Shown here: positions 8,803 to 17,732 of the stretch, in pieces
Layout of the letters: the number at the start of each line of letters is the position of its first letter
Numbering within the stretch: position 1 is the first letter of the stretch
DNA from: Nocardia alni
Lineage (GTDB): Bacteria; Actinomycetota; Actinomycetes; Mycobacteriales; Mycobacteriaceae
Direction: 5' to 3'
Assembly (NCBI RefSeq): GCF_019038435.1
Contig: NZ_JAGPOX010000055.1
Coordinates: 1-56,213, forward strand
DNA: 56,213 bases
The notes under the pieces: model-generated
The model's input: the letters and a program-made list of their open reading frames with translations, nothing else
What the model was told of the DNA's origin: nothing
Database searches by the model: none
Program-made: the position numbers and the translations under genes

Positions 8803-9713
8803 CCTCCGCTTCGCTGGCCGGCCTGACGGCGCTGGACAAGGCGCATGTGCTCGCCGACGCGCTGCCGTGGCTGCAGAAGTTCCGCGACCGCATCGTCGTG
8901 GTGAAGTACGGCGGCAACGCCATGATCGACGGCGAACTCAAGCAGGCCTTCGCCGCCGATATGGTGTTCCTGCGCACGGTGGGCGTGCACCCGATCGTGG
9001 TACACGGCGGCGGGCCGCAGATCAGTGCGATGCTGAAAAGGCTCGGCCTGCAAGGCGAATTCAAGGGCGGGCTGCGGGTGACCACCCCCGAGGTCCTCGA
9101 GGTCGCGCGGATGGTGCTGTTCGGTCAGGTGGGCCGCGAGTTGGTCGGGCTGATCAACAAGCACGGCCCGTACGGCGTCGGTATCTCCGGTGAGGATGCG
9201 CGCCTGTTCACCGCGACTCGCCGCACCCTCGAAATAGACGGCCGGACAACCGATATCGGCCTGGTCGGCGACGTTACCTCGGTGAATCCGGAGGCGGTGC
9301 TGGATATCGTTCACGCGGGCCGCATTCCGGTGGTCTCGACGCTGGCGCCCGATGCCGACGGCGTGGTGCACAACGTCAACGCCGACACCGCCGCGGCCGC
9401 GCTGGCGGTGGCCGTCGGCGCGGAGAAACTGGTCGTACTCACCGATGTCGAAGGCCTGTACACGAACTGGCCCGATCGGTCGTCGCTGACCAGTCGCATC
9501 GATACCGATGCTCTCGCGAAGCTGCTGCCCAGCCTGGATTCCGGCATGGTGCCCAAGATGGAGGCCTGCCTGCGCGCGGTGCAGGGCGGCGTGCCGACCG
9601 CGCACGTCATCGACGGCCGGGTGCCGCATTCGGTGCTGCTGGAACTGTTCACCGGGGAGGGGATCGGCACGATGGTGTCACCTTCCCCGTCCGATGAGAC
9701 GGAGAACGCATGA
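8799..9713 (+). CDS. argB: acetylglutamate kinase
   Basis: 304 residues, amino-acid kinase fold. VVKYGGNAMID (K36) and VHGGGPQI (glycines 70-72) bind ATP and substrate phosphate; VVHNVNADTAAAALAVAVGAEKLVVLTDVEGLY is the typical C-terminal nucleotide region. Phosphorylates N-acetylglutamate, the step usually feedback-inhibited by arginine. ATGA overlaps at both ends show tight translational coupling. Confidence 0.96.
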   Translation: MTSASLAGLTALDKAHVLADALPWLQKFRDRIVVVKYGGNAMIDGELKQAFAADMVFLRTVGVHPIVVHGGGPQISAMLKRLGLQGEFKGGLRVTTPEVLEVARMVLFGQVGRELVGLINKHGPYGVGISGEDARLFTATRRTLEIDGRTTDIGLVGDVTSVNPEAVLDIVHAGRIPVVSTLAPDADGVVHNVNADTAAAALAVAVGAEKLVVLTDVEGLYTNWPDRSSLTSRIDTDALAKLLPSLDSGMVPKMEACLRAVQGGVPTAHVIDGRVPHSVLLELFTGEGIGTMVSPSPSDETENA

Positions 9714-10906
9714 GTACTCAGGACTTTCAGCAACGGTGGTCCGCCTCGCTGATGAACAACTACGGCACGCCCGCGGTCGCGCTCGTGCGCGGTTCGGGCG
9801 CAGAGGTTTTCGACGCCGACGGTAAACGTTATGTCGACTTCCTCGGCGGCATAGCGGTGAACAGCCTCGGGCACGCGCATCCCGCGATCATCGAGGCGGT
9901 CACCGCGCAGCTGAGCACGCTCGGGCACGTGTCGAATCTGTATGCCAGCGAGCCGGTCATCGAACTGGCCGAGCGCCTGCTGGCGCATTTCGGCGACGGC
10001 GCGGGCCGGGCGTTCTTCTGCAATTCCGGCACCGAGGCAAACGAGGCGGCCTTCAAGATCGCGCGACTGACCGGGCGGCCGAAGATCATCGCCTGCGAGG
10101 AGGCGTTCCACGGTCGCACCATGGGTTCGCTCGCGCTGACCGGCCAGCCGTCCAAGCGCGCACCGTTCGAACCCATGCCCGCCGGTGTCGTGCACGTGCC
10201 CTACGGTGACGCGGATGCCCTTGCCGCCGTGGTCGATTCGGATACCGCAGCGGTCTTCCTGGAACCGATGATGGGCGAGAGCGGTGTTGTCGTGCCGCCG
10301 CAGGACTATCTGGCCCGCGCCCGCGCGATCACCGCCGAGTTCGGTGCGCTGCTGATCCTGGACGAGGTGCAGACCGGTATCGGCCGCACCGGCCACTTCT
10401 ACGCCCATCAGGCTGCCGGGCTGGTGCCCGACGTGATCACCCTGGCCAAGGGCCTGGGCGGCGGCCTGCCCATCGGCGCGGTGCTCGCTCAGGGCCGCGC
10501 GGCCGATCTGCTCACCCCGGGCCTGCACGGCACGACCTTCGGCGGCAACCCGGTCTGCGCGGCCGCGGCGCTGGCGGTTCTGCGCACGATCGATAAGGAC
10601 GATCTGCTGCACCATGTGGAATCGGTCGGCAAGACGCTCGCGGACGGCATCGCCGAGATCGGGCATCCGCTGGTCGATCACGTGCGCGGCGCCGGCCTGC
10701 TGATCGGCATCCAGCTGAACCGCGAGGTGGCCAAGCAGGTCGAGGAAAGCGCCCGGGCCGCGGGCTATCTGGTGAACCCGGCCAAGCCCGACGTGATCCG
10801 CCTGGCGCCGCCGTTGATCCTGTCCGATGATCAGGCCCGGGCGTTCCTCGGCGATCTGCCCGGCATTCTCGACACCGCCACGACAACCATCGAGGAGACC
10901 TCGTGA
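9710..10906 (+). CDS. argD: acetylornithine aminotransferase
   Basis: 398 residues, fold-type I PLP class III aminotransferase. FCNSGTEANEAAFKIAR (about 103-119) is the cofactor phosphate region, LILDEVQTGIGRTG the Asp that contacts the pyridine nitrogen, and K247 in ITLAKGLGGGLP the Schiff-base lysine. Converts N-acetylglutamate semialdehyde and glutamate to N-acetylornithine and 2-oxoglutarate. Overlaps argB by ATGA and argF by GTGA. Confidence 0.95.
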   Translation: MSTQDFQQRWSASLMNNYGTPAVALVRGSGAEVFDADGKRYVDFLGGIAVNSLGHAHPAIIEAVTAQLSTLGHVSNLYASEPVIELAERLLAHFGDGAGRAFFCNSGTEANEAAFKIARLTGRPKIIACEEAFHGRTMGSLALTGQPSKRAPFEPMPAGVVHVPYGDADALAAVVDSDTAAVFLEPMMGESGVVVPPQDYLARARAITAEFGALLILDEVQTGIGRTGHFYAHQAAGLVPDVITLAKGLGGGLPIGAVLAQGRAADLLTPGLHGTTFGGNPVCAAAALAVLRTIDKDDLLHHVESVGKTLADGIAEIGHPLVDHVRGAGLLIGIQLNREVAKQVEESARAAGYLVNPAKPDVIRLAPPLILSDDQARAFLGDLPGILDTATTTIEETS

Positions 10907-11829
10907 CGATCCGGCACTTCCTGCGCGACGATGACCTGACCCCGGCCGAACAGTCCGAGGTGCTCGCTCTCGCGGCCGAACTCAAGCGCGACCCGTTCGC
11001 GCGGCAGCCGCTCGAGGGGCCGCGCGGTATCGGGGTGATCTTCGAGAAGAACTCCACCCGGACCCGATTCTCCTTCGAGATGGCCATCGCCCAGATGGGC
11101 GGGCATGCGGTCGTGGTGGACGGGCGCACAACGCAATTGGGCCGTGAGGAGACCCTCGCGGACACCGGCCGCGTGCTGTCCCGCTATGTGGAGGCGGTCG
11201 TGTGGCGCACCTTCGAACAGGCCCGCCTCGACGAGATGGCCTCGGCGGCAACGGTACCGGTGGTCAATGCGCTGTCCAACGAATTCCACCCCTGCCAGGT
11301 GCTGGCCGATCTGCAGACTCTCACCGAACGCAAGGGCGACCTGCGCGGACGGACTCTGGCCTATTTCGGCGACGGCGCCAACAATATGGCGCATTCGCTG
11401 ATGCTCGGCGGTGCGACGGCCGGACTGAACGTGAGCATCGCCGCCCCACCGGGATTCGAGCCCGTGGAATGGGTACTGGAGGCCGCCCGCAAGCGCGCCG
11501 CCGAGACCGGTGCGAGCATCACGGTCGGCAATGATCCCGTCGCCGCCGCGACCGGGGCCGACGCGCTGGCCACCGACGCCTGGACCTCGATGGGCCAGGA
11601 GAACGACGGTCTCGACCGGGTGGGCCCGTTCCGGCCGTATCAGCTGAACGCCGAGCTGCTGTCCCACGCCGATCCCGATGCGGTGGTGCTGCACTGCCTT
11701 CCGGCGCATCGCGGGGAGGAGATCACCGACGAGGTGCTGGACGGCCCGCACAGCGGGGTGTGGGACGAGGCGGAGAACCGCCTGCACGCGCAGAAGGCGC
11801 TGCTGGTGTGGTTACTGGACAAGCGATGA
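10903..11829 (+). CDS. argF: ornithine carbamoyltransferase
   Basis: 308 residues. Carbamoyl-phosphate motif S51-T-R-T-R, HPCQVLADLQTL in the first domain and the H264-C-L-P ornithine motif in the second are intact. Makes citrulline from ornithine and carbamoyl phosphate. GTG start overlapping argD; its stop overlaps the argR ATG. Confidence 0.96.
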   Translation: MTIRHFLRDDDLTPAEQSEVLALAAELKRDPFARQPLEGPRGIGVIFEKNSTRTRFSFEMAIAQMGGHAVVVDGRTTQLGREETLADTGRVLSRYVEAVVWRTFEQARLDEMASAATVPVVNALSNEFHPCQVLADLQTLTERKGDLRGRTLAYFGDGANNMAHSLMLGGATAGLNVSIAAPPGFEPVEWVLEAARKRAAETGASITVGNDPVAAATGADALATDAWTSMGQENDGLDRVGPFRPYQLNAELLSHADPDAVVLHCLPAHRGEEITDEVLDGPHSGVWDEAENRLHAQKALLVWLLDKR

Positions 11830-12341
11830 GCAAGCCGAACGGCGAGGTGGCCCGGTCCGGCGCGGCGACGGCCCGCACCCGGGCGGGCCGTCAGCAGCGC
11901 ATCGTGGAGATGCTGTCCTCGCATTCGGTGCGCAGCCAGACCGAACTCGCGGCCCTGCTCGCCGCGGAGGGTATCGAGACCACCCAGGCGACGCTGTCGC
12001 GGGATCTGGACGAGCTGGGTGCGGTGAAGCTGCGCGCCGCCGACGGCGGCGCCGGGGTGTACATCGTCCCGGAGGACGGCAGTCCGGTCCGCGGCGTCAC
12101 CGGCGGCACCGACCGGCTGTCGAAACTCCTCGGCGACCTCTTGGTTTCGACCGACCACAGCGGCAACATCGCGGTCCTGCGCACGCCACCCGGCGCCGCG
12201 CACTTCCTGGCCAGCGCCCTGGATCGCTCCTCGCTGCCCGAGATCGTCGGCACCATCGCCGGCGACGACACCATCGCCGTCATCGCCCGCGAACCACTCA
12301 CCGGAGCCGAACTCGCCGCCATGATCGAACATCTGGCCTGA
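11826..12341 (+). CDS. argR: arginine repressor
   Basis: 171 residues from the ATG that overlaps the argF stop (ATGA). The N-terminal winged helix contains RQQRIVEMLSSHSVRSQTELAALLAAEG and QATLSRDLDELGAVKLR; the C-terminal hexamerisation and arginine-binding domain has GDDTIAVIARE. Binds ARG boxes when arginine is abundant; the tandem boxes before argC and argG in this window are its expected targets. In mycobacteria argG and argH normally follow directly; here an unrelated convergent MFS gene does. Confidence 0.95.
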   Translation: MSKPNGEVARSGAATARTRAGRQQRIVEMLSSHSVRSQTELAALLAAEGIETTQATLSRDLDELGAVKLRAADGGAGVYIVPEDGSPVRGVTGGTDRLSKLLGDLLVSTDHSGNIAVLRTPPGAAHFLASALDRSSLPEIVGTIAGDDTIAVIAREPLTGAELAAMIEHLA

Positions 12342-12352
12342 GCCCGGCTCAG
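12338..12352. terminator. palindrome spanning both stop codons of argR and the MFS gene
   Basis: CTGAGCC-C-GGCTCAG is a perfect palindrome that contains the TGA of argR (12339-12341) and the antisense TCA stop of the convergent MFS gene (12349-12351). As RNA it would form a five-base stem with a five-base loop. It is the only terminator-like structure between the two genes, and it is weak. Confidence 0.3.
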
Positions 12353-13656
12353 TCCGGCAGGACCTGCCCCCGCGTCTCGGGCGCCAGACCGACCAGGCCT
12401 ATGCCCAGAATGAAGATGACGGCGGTGGCGCTCAACGGGATTGCCAGCGACCCGCTGGCGTGGATGCCGTAGCCGATGAGAAACGTTCCGGCAGCGGCGA
12501 ACCAGCGGGAGAACGTCGTGGTGAACGCGAACGCCGTGGCCCGCATGCGGGTCGGATACTGCTCGGGCAGCCAGACGGTGAACACCGCGAAGTTCGCGCC
12601 GCCGAGCCCGAGGATCGGCAGGAACACGAACGTCAGCCCGATCGAATTCGCCGGATACGCAATGCCGTACACCCCGACCGCGCCGATCGCCATCAGCACG
12701 AACAGCCCGGCGAGGGTGGCGCGGCGGCCGAACCGGTCGGCCAGCGCCGGAACCAGGAAGCAGCCGAGGATCGTGAACGCGGCCACCGTCATCGAGGAGA
12801 TGCCGGCCAGGCGTACGGTAGCCGTCGCGCCGTAGTGGGCGTGATGCGCCAGATCGGTGATCGCGGTGGGCACATAGGTGGATCCGGCCCACAGCCCGAT
12901 CACGCAGACCACCAGCAGCGTCAGGTTGCCCAGGGTACGGGCGCGATAGGGCGGGGTGAGCACGCCGACGATGGGCTGCCACACCGACTTCTGCTCCTGC
13001 TCGGCCGAATCCTGCTTCCAGCGTTCGGGTTCGGGTGTGGTGCGGCGAATGATGAACACCGCCAAGGCGGGAATGCCGCCGACGAAGAACATCCCGCGCC
13101 AGCCCAGCTGCGGTCCGGCCACCAGATACAGCGCGGAGACGATGAGCACCCCGACGTACGCGGCCGAATGCATGGCGCCGCCGAACCGCGCCCGCGCGCG
13201 CTCGGGCATCACCTCGGACAACAGCGTTCCGGCCATCGCCCATTCGCCGCCGATGCCGATCGCGGCGATGAACCGGAATGCGTTCCACTCCCAGAGGTTC
13301 GTGGCCGCGCCCGCCAAGGCGGTGAACACGCCGTACATCGCGATGGACGCGGTCATCATGGGCATGCGGCCGAACCGGTCGGCCAGCGGGCCCCAGATCG
13401 CCGAACAGCCCCAGCCCAGCAGGAACAGCGCGGCGCTGATCTGCCCGTACCAGCCGATATTGGTCGCGTTCGGCACGATACCCACGCGCGGCAGCAGCGC
13501 CGTCATCGTCGGCGCCAGCACCAGCGCGAAGACGGTCCAGTTGAATCCGTCCATGGCCCAGCCGCCGAACGAGCCCCAGAAGGCTCTGCGCTGTATCGAG
13601 GTCAGGCGCGGGGCGGGGCCGGCGGTGGCCGGCGCGGGGTCGTCATCGATCGTCAC
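12349..13656 (-). CDS. MFS transporter, metabolite:H+ symporter type
   Basis: 435 residues from GTG at 13656 (TIDDDPAPATAG...). The frame continues further upstream, but those residues look non-coding. Twelve predicted membrane helices; first helix GGWAMDGFNWTVFALVLAP, the MFS loop 2-3 motif GPLADRFGR and its repeat ADRFGRR in the second half. The pattern is that of sialate, shikimate and aromatic-acid transporters. It stands alone, divergent from the ketopantoate reductase-like gene and convergent with argR, so context does not identify a substrate. Confidence 0.85.
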   Translation of the reverse strand: MTIDDDPAPATAGPAPRLTSIQRRAFWGSFGGWAMDGFNWTVFALVLAPTMTALLPRVGIVPNATNIGWYGQISAALFLLGWGCSAIWGPLADRFGRMPMMTASIAMYGVFTALAGAATNLWEWNAFRFIAAIGIGGEWAMAGTLLSEVMPERARARFGGAMHSAAYVGVLIVSALYLVAGPQLGWRGMFFVGGIPALAVFIIRRTTPEPERWKQDSAEQEQKSVWQPIVGVLTPPYRARTLGNLTLLVVCVIGLWAGSTYVPTAITDLAHHAHYGATATVRLAGISSMTVAAFTILGCFLVPALADRFGRRATLAGLFVLMAIGAVGVYGIAYPANSIGLTFVFLPILGLGGANFAVFTVWLPEQYPTRMRATAFAFTTTFSRWFAAAGTFLIGYGIHASGSLAIPLSATAVIFILGIGLVGLAPETRGQVLPD

Positions 13657-13820
13657 AGTACAACTCGATTCGAAACGTGCAGCTCGCCGCGGAGGTGCCC
13701 ACGGCGTTGTGATCGCTAACACACTACTGACCCGTCGCCCGGGATGTCGCATTTCACCACTGTCCTGCTCGGAGCGTCGCCGAGTGCCGCGCGGGACCTC
13801 ACCGAGTGAATTCCGTTACC

Positions 13821-13873
13821 GTGCGTACCCATTGATATGGCCGGTGGGGTGGCGATAGCGTATGCGTACGCAT
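13821..13873. promoter_or_regulatory. candidate operator pair between MFS and ketopantoate-reductase-like genes
   Basis: ATGCGTACGCAT (13862-13873) is a perfect 12-bp palindrome. A 10/12 copy, GTGCGTACCCAT, lies at 13821-13832, 41 bp upstream. Both are in the 257-bp divergent intergenic region, the perfect copy 40 bp before the GTG at 13914. No regulator gene is adjacent. Confidence 0.4.
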
Positions 13874-13913
13874 TTATCAAATGCGGTCATCGAAGATCTG
13901 GAGGCCCTGACTC

Positions 13914-14843
13914 GTGCGCATTACGGTATTCGGGGCGGGTGGAATCGGACTGTATTTCGCGGGGATGCTGGCGCGGGCCGGACATCGGGTGACGGTGTTC
14001 GGGCGCGAGCAGACCGTGCGCGCGGCGCAGGAGGGGCCGCTGCTGATGTCCCGTGCGGGGGAAGAGAGTTCGGTGCCCGATGTGCGGGCCATCGCCGAAT
14101 TCGATCCGCGCGAGCCGTTTCCGGATCTGGTGATCGTCGCGGTGAAGGCATGGCAGGTCGGCGAGGCGGCGGTCGCGCTGAAAGCCGTTGTCGGGCCGCA
14201 GACCACGGTCCTGCCGCTGCAGAACGGTGTGGAGGCCTCCGCGGACCTGGCGGCGGTACTGGGTTCGGAGCGCGTGCTGGGCTGTTCCTGTGTGGTGATC
14301 GCGGAGCGCATCGGGCCGTGGGCGGTGCGCTGTCTCGGTGCGCACGCGTCGGTGGAAATCGGTGCGCTGGTTCCTGATTCGGACGCCCGAGTCGAGGCGG
14401 TCGCCGAGGCGCTGACGCCTTCTGGCATCGCGGTGACCCGGTCGGCCGATATCGAGGCCACCCTGTGGCGCAAGCTGATGCTGATCTCCTCCTACGGCGG
14501 CATCGGTGCGCTGGCCCACCAACCGGTCGGGGTCACCTCGGCCGAACCGGAGACCGCGGCGCTGGTGCGCGCGGCGATGGCCGAGGTGCGCGACGTGGCC
14601 CGCGCGCGAGGAATCGCGCTGGACGACGACGATGTGGACCGCATGATGGGGGTCTACGAGAATTTCAGCGCGGAGACGACCTCCTCGATGCAGCGCGATC
14701 TGGCCGCCGGCCGCCCCTCGGAACTGCATTACCAGAGCGGTGCGGTGGTCCGGTTCGGCCGGGCCTCGGGGGTGGCGACGCCGATTCACGAGGTCATCTA
14801 CGCCACCCAGTTGCCGTCGGAGACCCTCGCACGCCAAGCCTAG
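13914..14843 (+). CDS. 2-dehydropantoate 2-reductase family protein (PanE/ApbA)
   Basis: 309 residues. NADPH Rossmann motif VFGAGGIGLYFAGMLARAGH is at the N terminus, followed by the family pattern LVIVAVKAWQVGEA and VLPLQNGVEAS. The C-terminal domain has LWRKLMLISSYGGIGAL with the catalytic lysine, and ends in TSSMQRDLAAGRPSELHYQSG. Family members reduce ketopantoate to pantoate for CoA synthesis; many paralogues have other 2-keto substrates. GTG start with GGAGG nine bases upstream. No pan genes are adjacent, so the symbol is left open. Confidence 0.82.
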   Translation: MRITVFGAGGIGLYFAGMLARAGHRVTVFGREQTVRAAQEGPLLMSRAGEESSVPDVRAIAEFDPREPFPDLVIVAVKAWQVGEAAVALKAVVGPQTTVLPLQNGVEASADLAAVLGSERVLGCSCVVIAERIGPWAVRCLGAHASVEIGALVPDSDARVEAVAEALTPSGIAVTRSADIEATLWRKLMLISSYGGIGALAHQPVGVTSAEPETAALVRAAMAEVRDVARARGIALDDDDVDRMMGVYENFSAETTSSMQRDLAAGRPSELHYQSGAVVRFGRASGVATPIHEVIYATQLPSETLARQA

Positions 14844-14936
14844 GCCGATGAACCGAATACGCATGGAAATCGTATCCGCCGGTATACGCCCGAGGCGAGT
14901 AATACTTGACGTGCTGACCCGATACGAGGAGGACTC

Positions 14937-15131
14937 ATGCGACGGTTGATCATCGGGGTGGTGGGCGTAGTGCTATGCCTGGTCGGGGCGCTGTGGATCG
15001 GTCAGGGCACCGGCAGCGTCCACGGTTCGCCGATGACCGGCCACTCGCAGTGGACATATCTGGGCATCGTGCTGATCGTCGTCGGGATCCTGGGGATCGT
15101 CGCGGCCGCCAGGCGGTCCCGTTCCCGCTGA
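14937..15131 (+). CDS. small two-helix membrane protein
   Basis: 64 residues: MRRLIIGVVGVVLCLVGALWIGQG forms helix one, a short polar loop GSVHGSPMTGHSQW follows, then helix two YLGIVLIVVGILGIVAAARR and a basic tail. GAGGAGGA lies just before the ATG. Proteins of this size and layout are common in actinobacteria; function unknown. It ends 6 bp before the convergent lactonase stop. Confidence 0.7.
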   Translation: MRRLIIGVVGVVLCLVGALWIGQGTGSVHGSPMTGHSQWTYLGIVLIVVGILGIVAAARRSRSR

Positions 15132-15137
15132 CGCTCG

Positions 15138-15992
15138 TCATCCTGGCAACTTGTAGACCCGCGATGCGGTGCCCGAGAGAACCTGGGCGCGGTCCGCGGG
15201 TGACAGGCCCGCCAGGGTGCCGAGGGTTGCCTGCCAGACCTCGCGATACGACGCGGCGGTGAGCGTGAACGGCCAGTCCCCACCGACCATCACGCGATCG
15301 GGCCCGAACACCGCCAGCGCGTGATCGACGTATCGCTGCCAGTGGGCGGCGGTGAAGCCGGGCGCGGAAACCGTTGCCAGGCCCGAGATCTTGGCCACCA
15401 CATTGGGCGCCTGCGCGGCCGCGCCGAGCAGATCCGCCCACGGCTGCCAGTCCCCGGCGGCGACCGGCGGCTTGCCCAGATGGTCGAGAATCACAGTGAG
15501 CGTGGGATGTTCGGCCGCGATCACCGGGACCTGTGCCAGCAGTTCGGTGGTCTCGGCGACCGCGTCGAAGCTCAACCCCGCTTCGGCCAGCAGCGCCAGT
15601 CCCTCGGAGACCTCCGGGCGCAGCAGCCACGCCGGATCGGGATCGCGGTGGATCATATGCCGCACCCCGACGAACGCGGGCCGGCGCAGCCGCGCGAGTT
15701 GGTCGGCGGCGCGGTCCGGTTCGTGCAGCGGCAGCCATCCGACCACCGTGGCCGGGCACGGCGCCGCCGCGGCGGCGTCCAGTAGCGCGTAGCTCTCGGC
15801 GATCGAATCCGACGCCTGTACCAGTATCAGCGCGCCGACGCCGTGTTCACCCAGATGCGGTGCGAGGTCGGCGAGGGTGTAGCTTCGATATAAAACATCC
15901 GATGTTTCTGTCAGCCAGTCGTACTCGACATGGTATTTTCCACCTTGAATGTCCCAAATATGAACGTGGGCGTCTACAGTCATCGGAGGCAT
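15138..15992 (-). CDS. amidohydrolase-family sugar lactonase (L-fuconolactonase-like)
   Basis: 284 residues from ATG at 15992; a second ATG at 15983 is possible. Amidohydrolase_2 TIM barrel with the N-terminal metal motif VDAHVHIWD (H9, H11) and the C-terminal VMVGGDWPFTL containing the metal-binding Asp. COG3618-type enzymes hydrolyse aldonolactones such as L-fucono-1,5-lactone or L-rhamnono-lactone. Neighbours (fucose dehydrogenase-like AKR, mutarotase, fuconate dehydratase) point to L-fuconolactone to L-fuconate. Its start is only 31 bp from the divergent gntR start. A perfect operator palindrome (15893-15907) lies inside the coding sequence near codon 30. Confidence 0.82.
   Translation of the reverse strand: MPPMTVDAHVHIWDIQGGKYHVEYDWLTETSDVLYRSYTLADLAPHLGEHGVGALILVQASDSIAESYALLDAAAAAPCPATVVGWLPLHEPDRAADQLARLRRPAFVGVRHMIHRDPDPAWLLRPEVSEGLALLAEAGLSFDAVAETTELLAQVPVIAAEHPTLTVILDHLGKPPVAAGDWQPWADLLGAAAQAPNVVAKISGLATVSAPGFTAAHWQRYVDHALAVFGPDRVMVGGDWPFTLTAASYREVWQATLGTLAGLSPADRAQVLSGTASRVYKLPG
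15893..15907. promoter_or_regulatory. fucose-regulon operator A (intragenic in lactonase)
   Basis: AAACATC-C-GATGTTT is a perfect 15-bp palindrome sharing its core with the sites at 23096, 23207 and 23998. On the minus strand it exactly fills the 16-bp spacer between CTGACA and TATATC, a promoter-like pair. It is also 117 bp upstream of the gntR start, so it could control gntR, or block the lactonase transcript. Confidence 0.6.
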
Positions 15993-16023
15993 AGGTTCAC
16001 GTCCTCGAAGGTGAAGGTGCGGA

Positions 16024-16692
16024 TTGTCGGTCACGGACGACGCGATTGCGAAGATCAAGGCGATGATCGTCTCCGGCGATCTGCGCCCGGGCTCCCGGCT
16101 GCCCCGCGAGGCCGATCTGGCCGCCGAGCTCGGTGTGTCGCGCAACTCGCTGCGCGAGGCGGTCCGGGCGCTGTCGTTGGTGCGGATTCTGGACGTGCGC
16201 CAGGGCGACGGCACATACGTGTCCAGTCTGGAACCGAATTCGCTGCTGGACGCGATGAGCTTCCTGCTCGAATTCCACCAGGACGATTCGGTGCTGGAAA
16301 TCCTGGGCGTAAGGCGCGTCCTCGAGTCGGAGGCGACTGCCCTTGCGGCCCAACGGATGAGCGAGGCGGAGGTGACTCACCTGCGCACCCTGGTCCAGCC
16401 CGAGGGCGCCTCGGTGACGGATCTGGTAGCCCTGGATCTGAACTTCCACGCCGCGATCGCCGCCGCCTCGGGCAATAAAGTACTTGCCTCCCTGCTGGAT
16501 TCGCTGTCCATGCCGACCACGCGCGCGCGGATCTGGCGGGGCATCACCGAGGAGGGCGCGTTCGAGCGCACGGTCGCCGAACATCGCGGCATCTGCGACG
16601 CCATCGCCGCGCGCGATCCGCGGCTCGCGCACGCTCGGGCACTGGCACATGTCGCCGGCGTGATGGAGTGGCTGGAACGGGCTGCGGGATGA
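16024..16692 (+). CDS. FadR/GntR (FCD) regulator of the fucose cluster
   Basis: 222 residues. The winged helix at 10-75 contains GSRLPREADLAAELGVSRNSLREAVRALSL and the wing VRQGDGTYV. The FCD effector domain (about 90-215) keeps the metal-coordinating Asp and His pattern in LDLNFHAAIAAASGN and ERTVAEHRGICDAIA. TTG start supported by GAAGG six bases upstream. Divergent from the lactonase and inside the sugar cluster; members of this family sense sugar acids and bind short palindromes. The four CATC-S-GATG palindromes in the cluster are its likely sites (inference). Confidence 0.88.
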   Translation: MSVTDDAIAKIKAMIVSGDLRPGSRLPREADLAAELGVSRNSLREAVRALSLVRILDVRQGDGTYVSSLEPNSLLDAMSFLLEFHQDDSVLEILGVRRVLESEATALAAQRMSEAEVTHLRTLVQPEGASVTDLVALDLNFHAAIAAASGNKVLASLLDSLSMPTTRARIWRGITEEGAFERTVAEHRGICDAIAARDPRLAHARALAHVAGVMEWLERAAG

Positions 16693-16699
16693 GCGTGCG

Positions 16700-16724
16700 G
16701 GGGCGCTGCCTACCACAGCGCCCC
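16700..16724. terminator. bidirectional terminator hairpin gntR / aldo-keto reductase
   Basis: GGGGCGCTG (16700-16708) pairs perfectly with CAGCGCCCC (16716-16724) around the 7-base loop CCTACCA. It lies between the gntR stop at 16692 and the reductase, whose last codons and TAG stop form part of the hairpin. Confidence 0.65.
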
Positions 16725-17732
16725 TGACTCGAGGTCCGCCCAGAGTCCCTCCGGCACGGTGACATCGAGCATCGCGAGGCTGTCCAGAATCTCGGCGCGG
16801 GTGCCCGATCCGAGCACAACAGCGTCGACTGCCGGATGTCGCAGCGGGAATTGCATCGCCGCGGCCCGCAGCGGCACATCGTATGCGGCACATATCTTCT
16901 CCATCGCCCGAGCGCGGTCGATCACCCGCGGTTCGGCCGCGACATAGTCGAAGGTGCCCTGCCGCATCGGATCCGCGAGCACGCCGCTGTTGAGCACTCC
17001 GGCAACCAGTACCCGGACACCGCGCCGTGCGCATTCGGGCAGGAGTTCGGCCTCGGCGCGGCGGTCCAGCAGTGAATACCGGCCCGCGATGAGGACATGG
17101 TCGATCGGGGCCTCGCGGACGAATCGCAGGGCCACCTCGACATGGTTGACGCCCAGCCCGATTCCGGTGGTGAGCCCTTCGTCCCGCATTCGCGCGAGCT
17201 CGGGGAGCGCCTCGGACAGGGCCTGCGCCATGTGGTCTTCCGGATCATGGACCAGCAGTTGATCCACTCGGTCCAAGCTGAGCCGGGCCAGCGACTCCTC
17301 CACCGAGCGTCGCACGCCTGCGGCCGAATAGTCCCGGCGACGTGAGCGTTTCGGCGCCCCGTAGAAACCCTCCGCGCCTTCTTGTGCGTCCGGGTCGTCA
17401 TAGAGCAGCCGCCCGACCTTGGTCGACACGGTGAACTCGGCGCGGCCGCGCGTGCGCAGGAACCGGCCGAGGCGTTCCTCGCTGAGCCCGCCGCCATAGT
17501 GGGGCGCGGTATCGAAGGCGCGAATCCCGTTGTCCCAAGCCGTGGCCAGCGCCTCGGTGGCCGCGTCGTCGTTCACCGCGCGATACAACCCCGCGTATCC
17601 CGCGCCGCCCAGCACCACCACGCTGTCCACAGCGCGCGGCCGCGCCCGCCGAATGCCAGGTTCGGTCGGCTCGGCCGACCGGGTGCGACATTCGGGCGGC
17701 CCGCCATTCGTCGTATCGTGTGCGGGGATCAT
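16710..17732 (-). CDS. aldo/keto reductase, L-fucose (D-threo-aldose) 1-dehydrogenase-like
   Basis: 340 residues. Catalytic tetrad candidates: D74 in AFDTAPHYGGG, Y79, K105 in VSTKVGRLLY and the His in LLVHDPEDH. The HYGGGLSEERLGRFL motif is typical of the D-threo-aldose / L-fucose dehydrogenase branch, which oxidises the sugar at C1 to the lactone with NAD(P)+. The first ~30 residues are a non-conserved extension, so the true start may be internal; the listed ATG overlaps the mutarotase stop by ATGA. First catabolic step before the lactonase. Confidence 0.8.
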   Translation of the reverse strand: MIPAHDTTNGGPPECRTRSAEPTEPGIRRARPRAVDSVVVLGGAGYAGLYRAVNDDAATEALATAWDNGIRAFDTAPHYGGGLSEERLGRFLRTRGRAEFTVSTKVGRLLYDDPDAQEGAEGFYGAPKRSRRRDYSAAGVRRSVEESLARLSLDRVDQLLVHDPEDHMAQALSEALPELARMRDEGLTTGIGLGVNHVEVALRFVREAPIDHVLIAGRYSLLDRRAEAELLPECARRGVRVLVAGVLNSGVLADPMRQGTFDYVAAEPRVIDRARAMEKICAAYDVPLRAAAMQFPLRHPAVDAVVLGSGTRAEILDSLAMLDVTVPEGLWADLESGALW

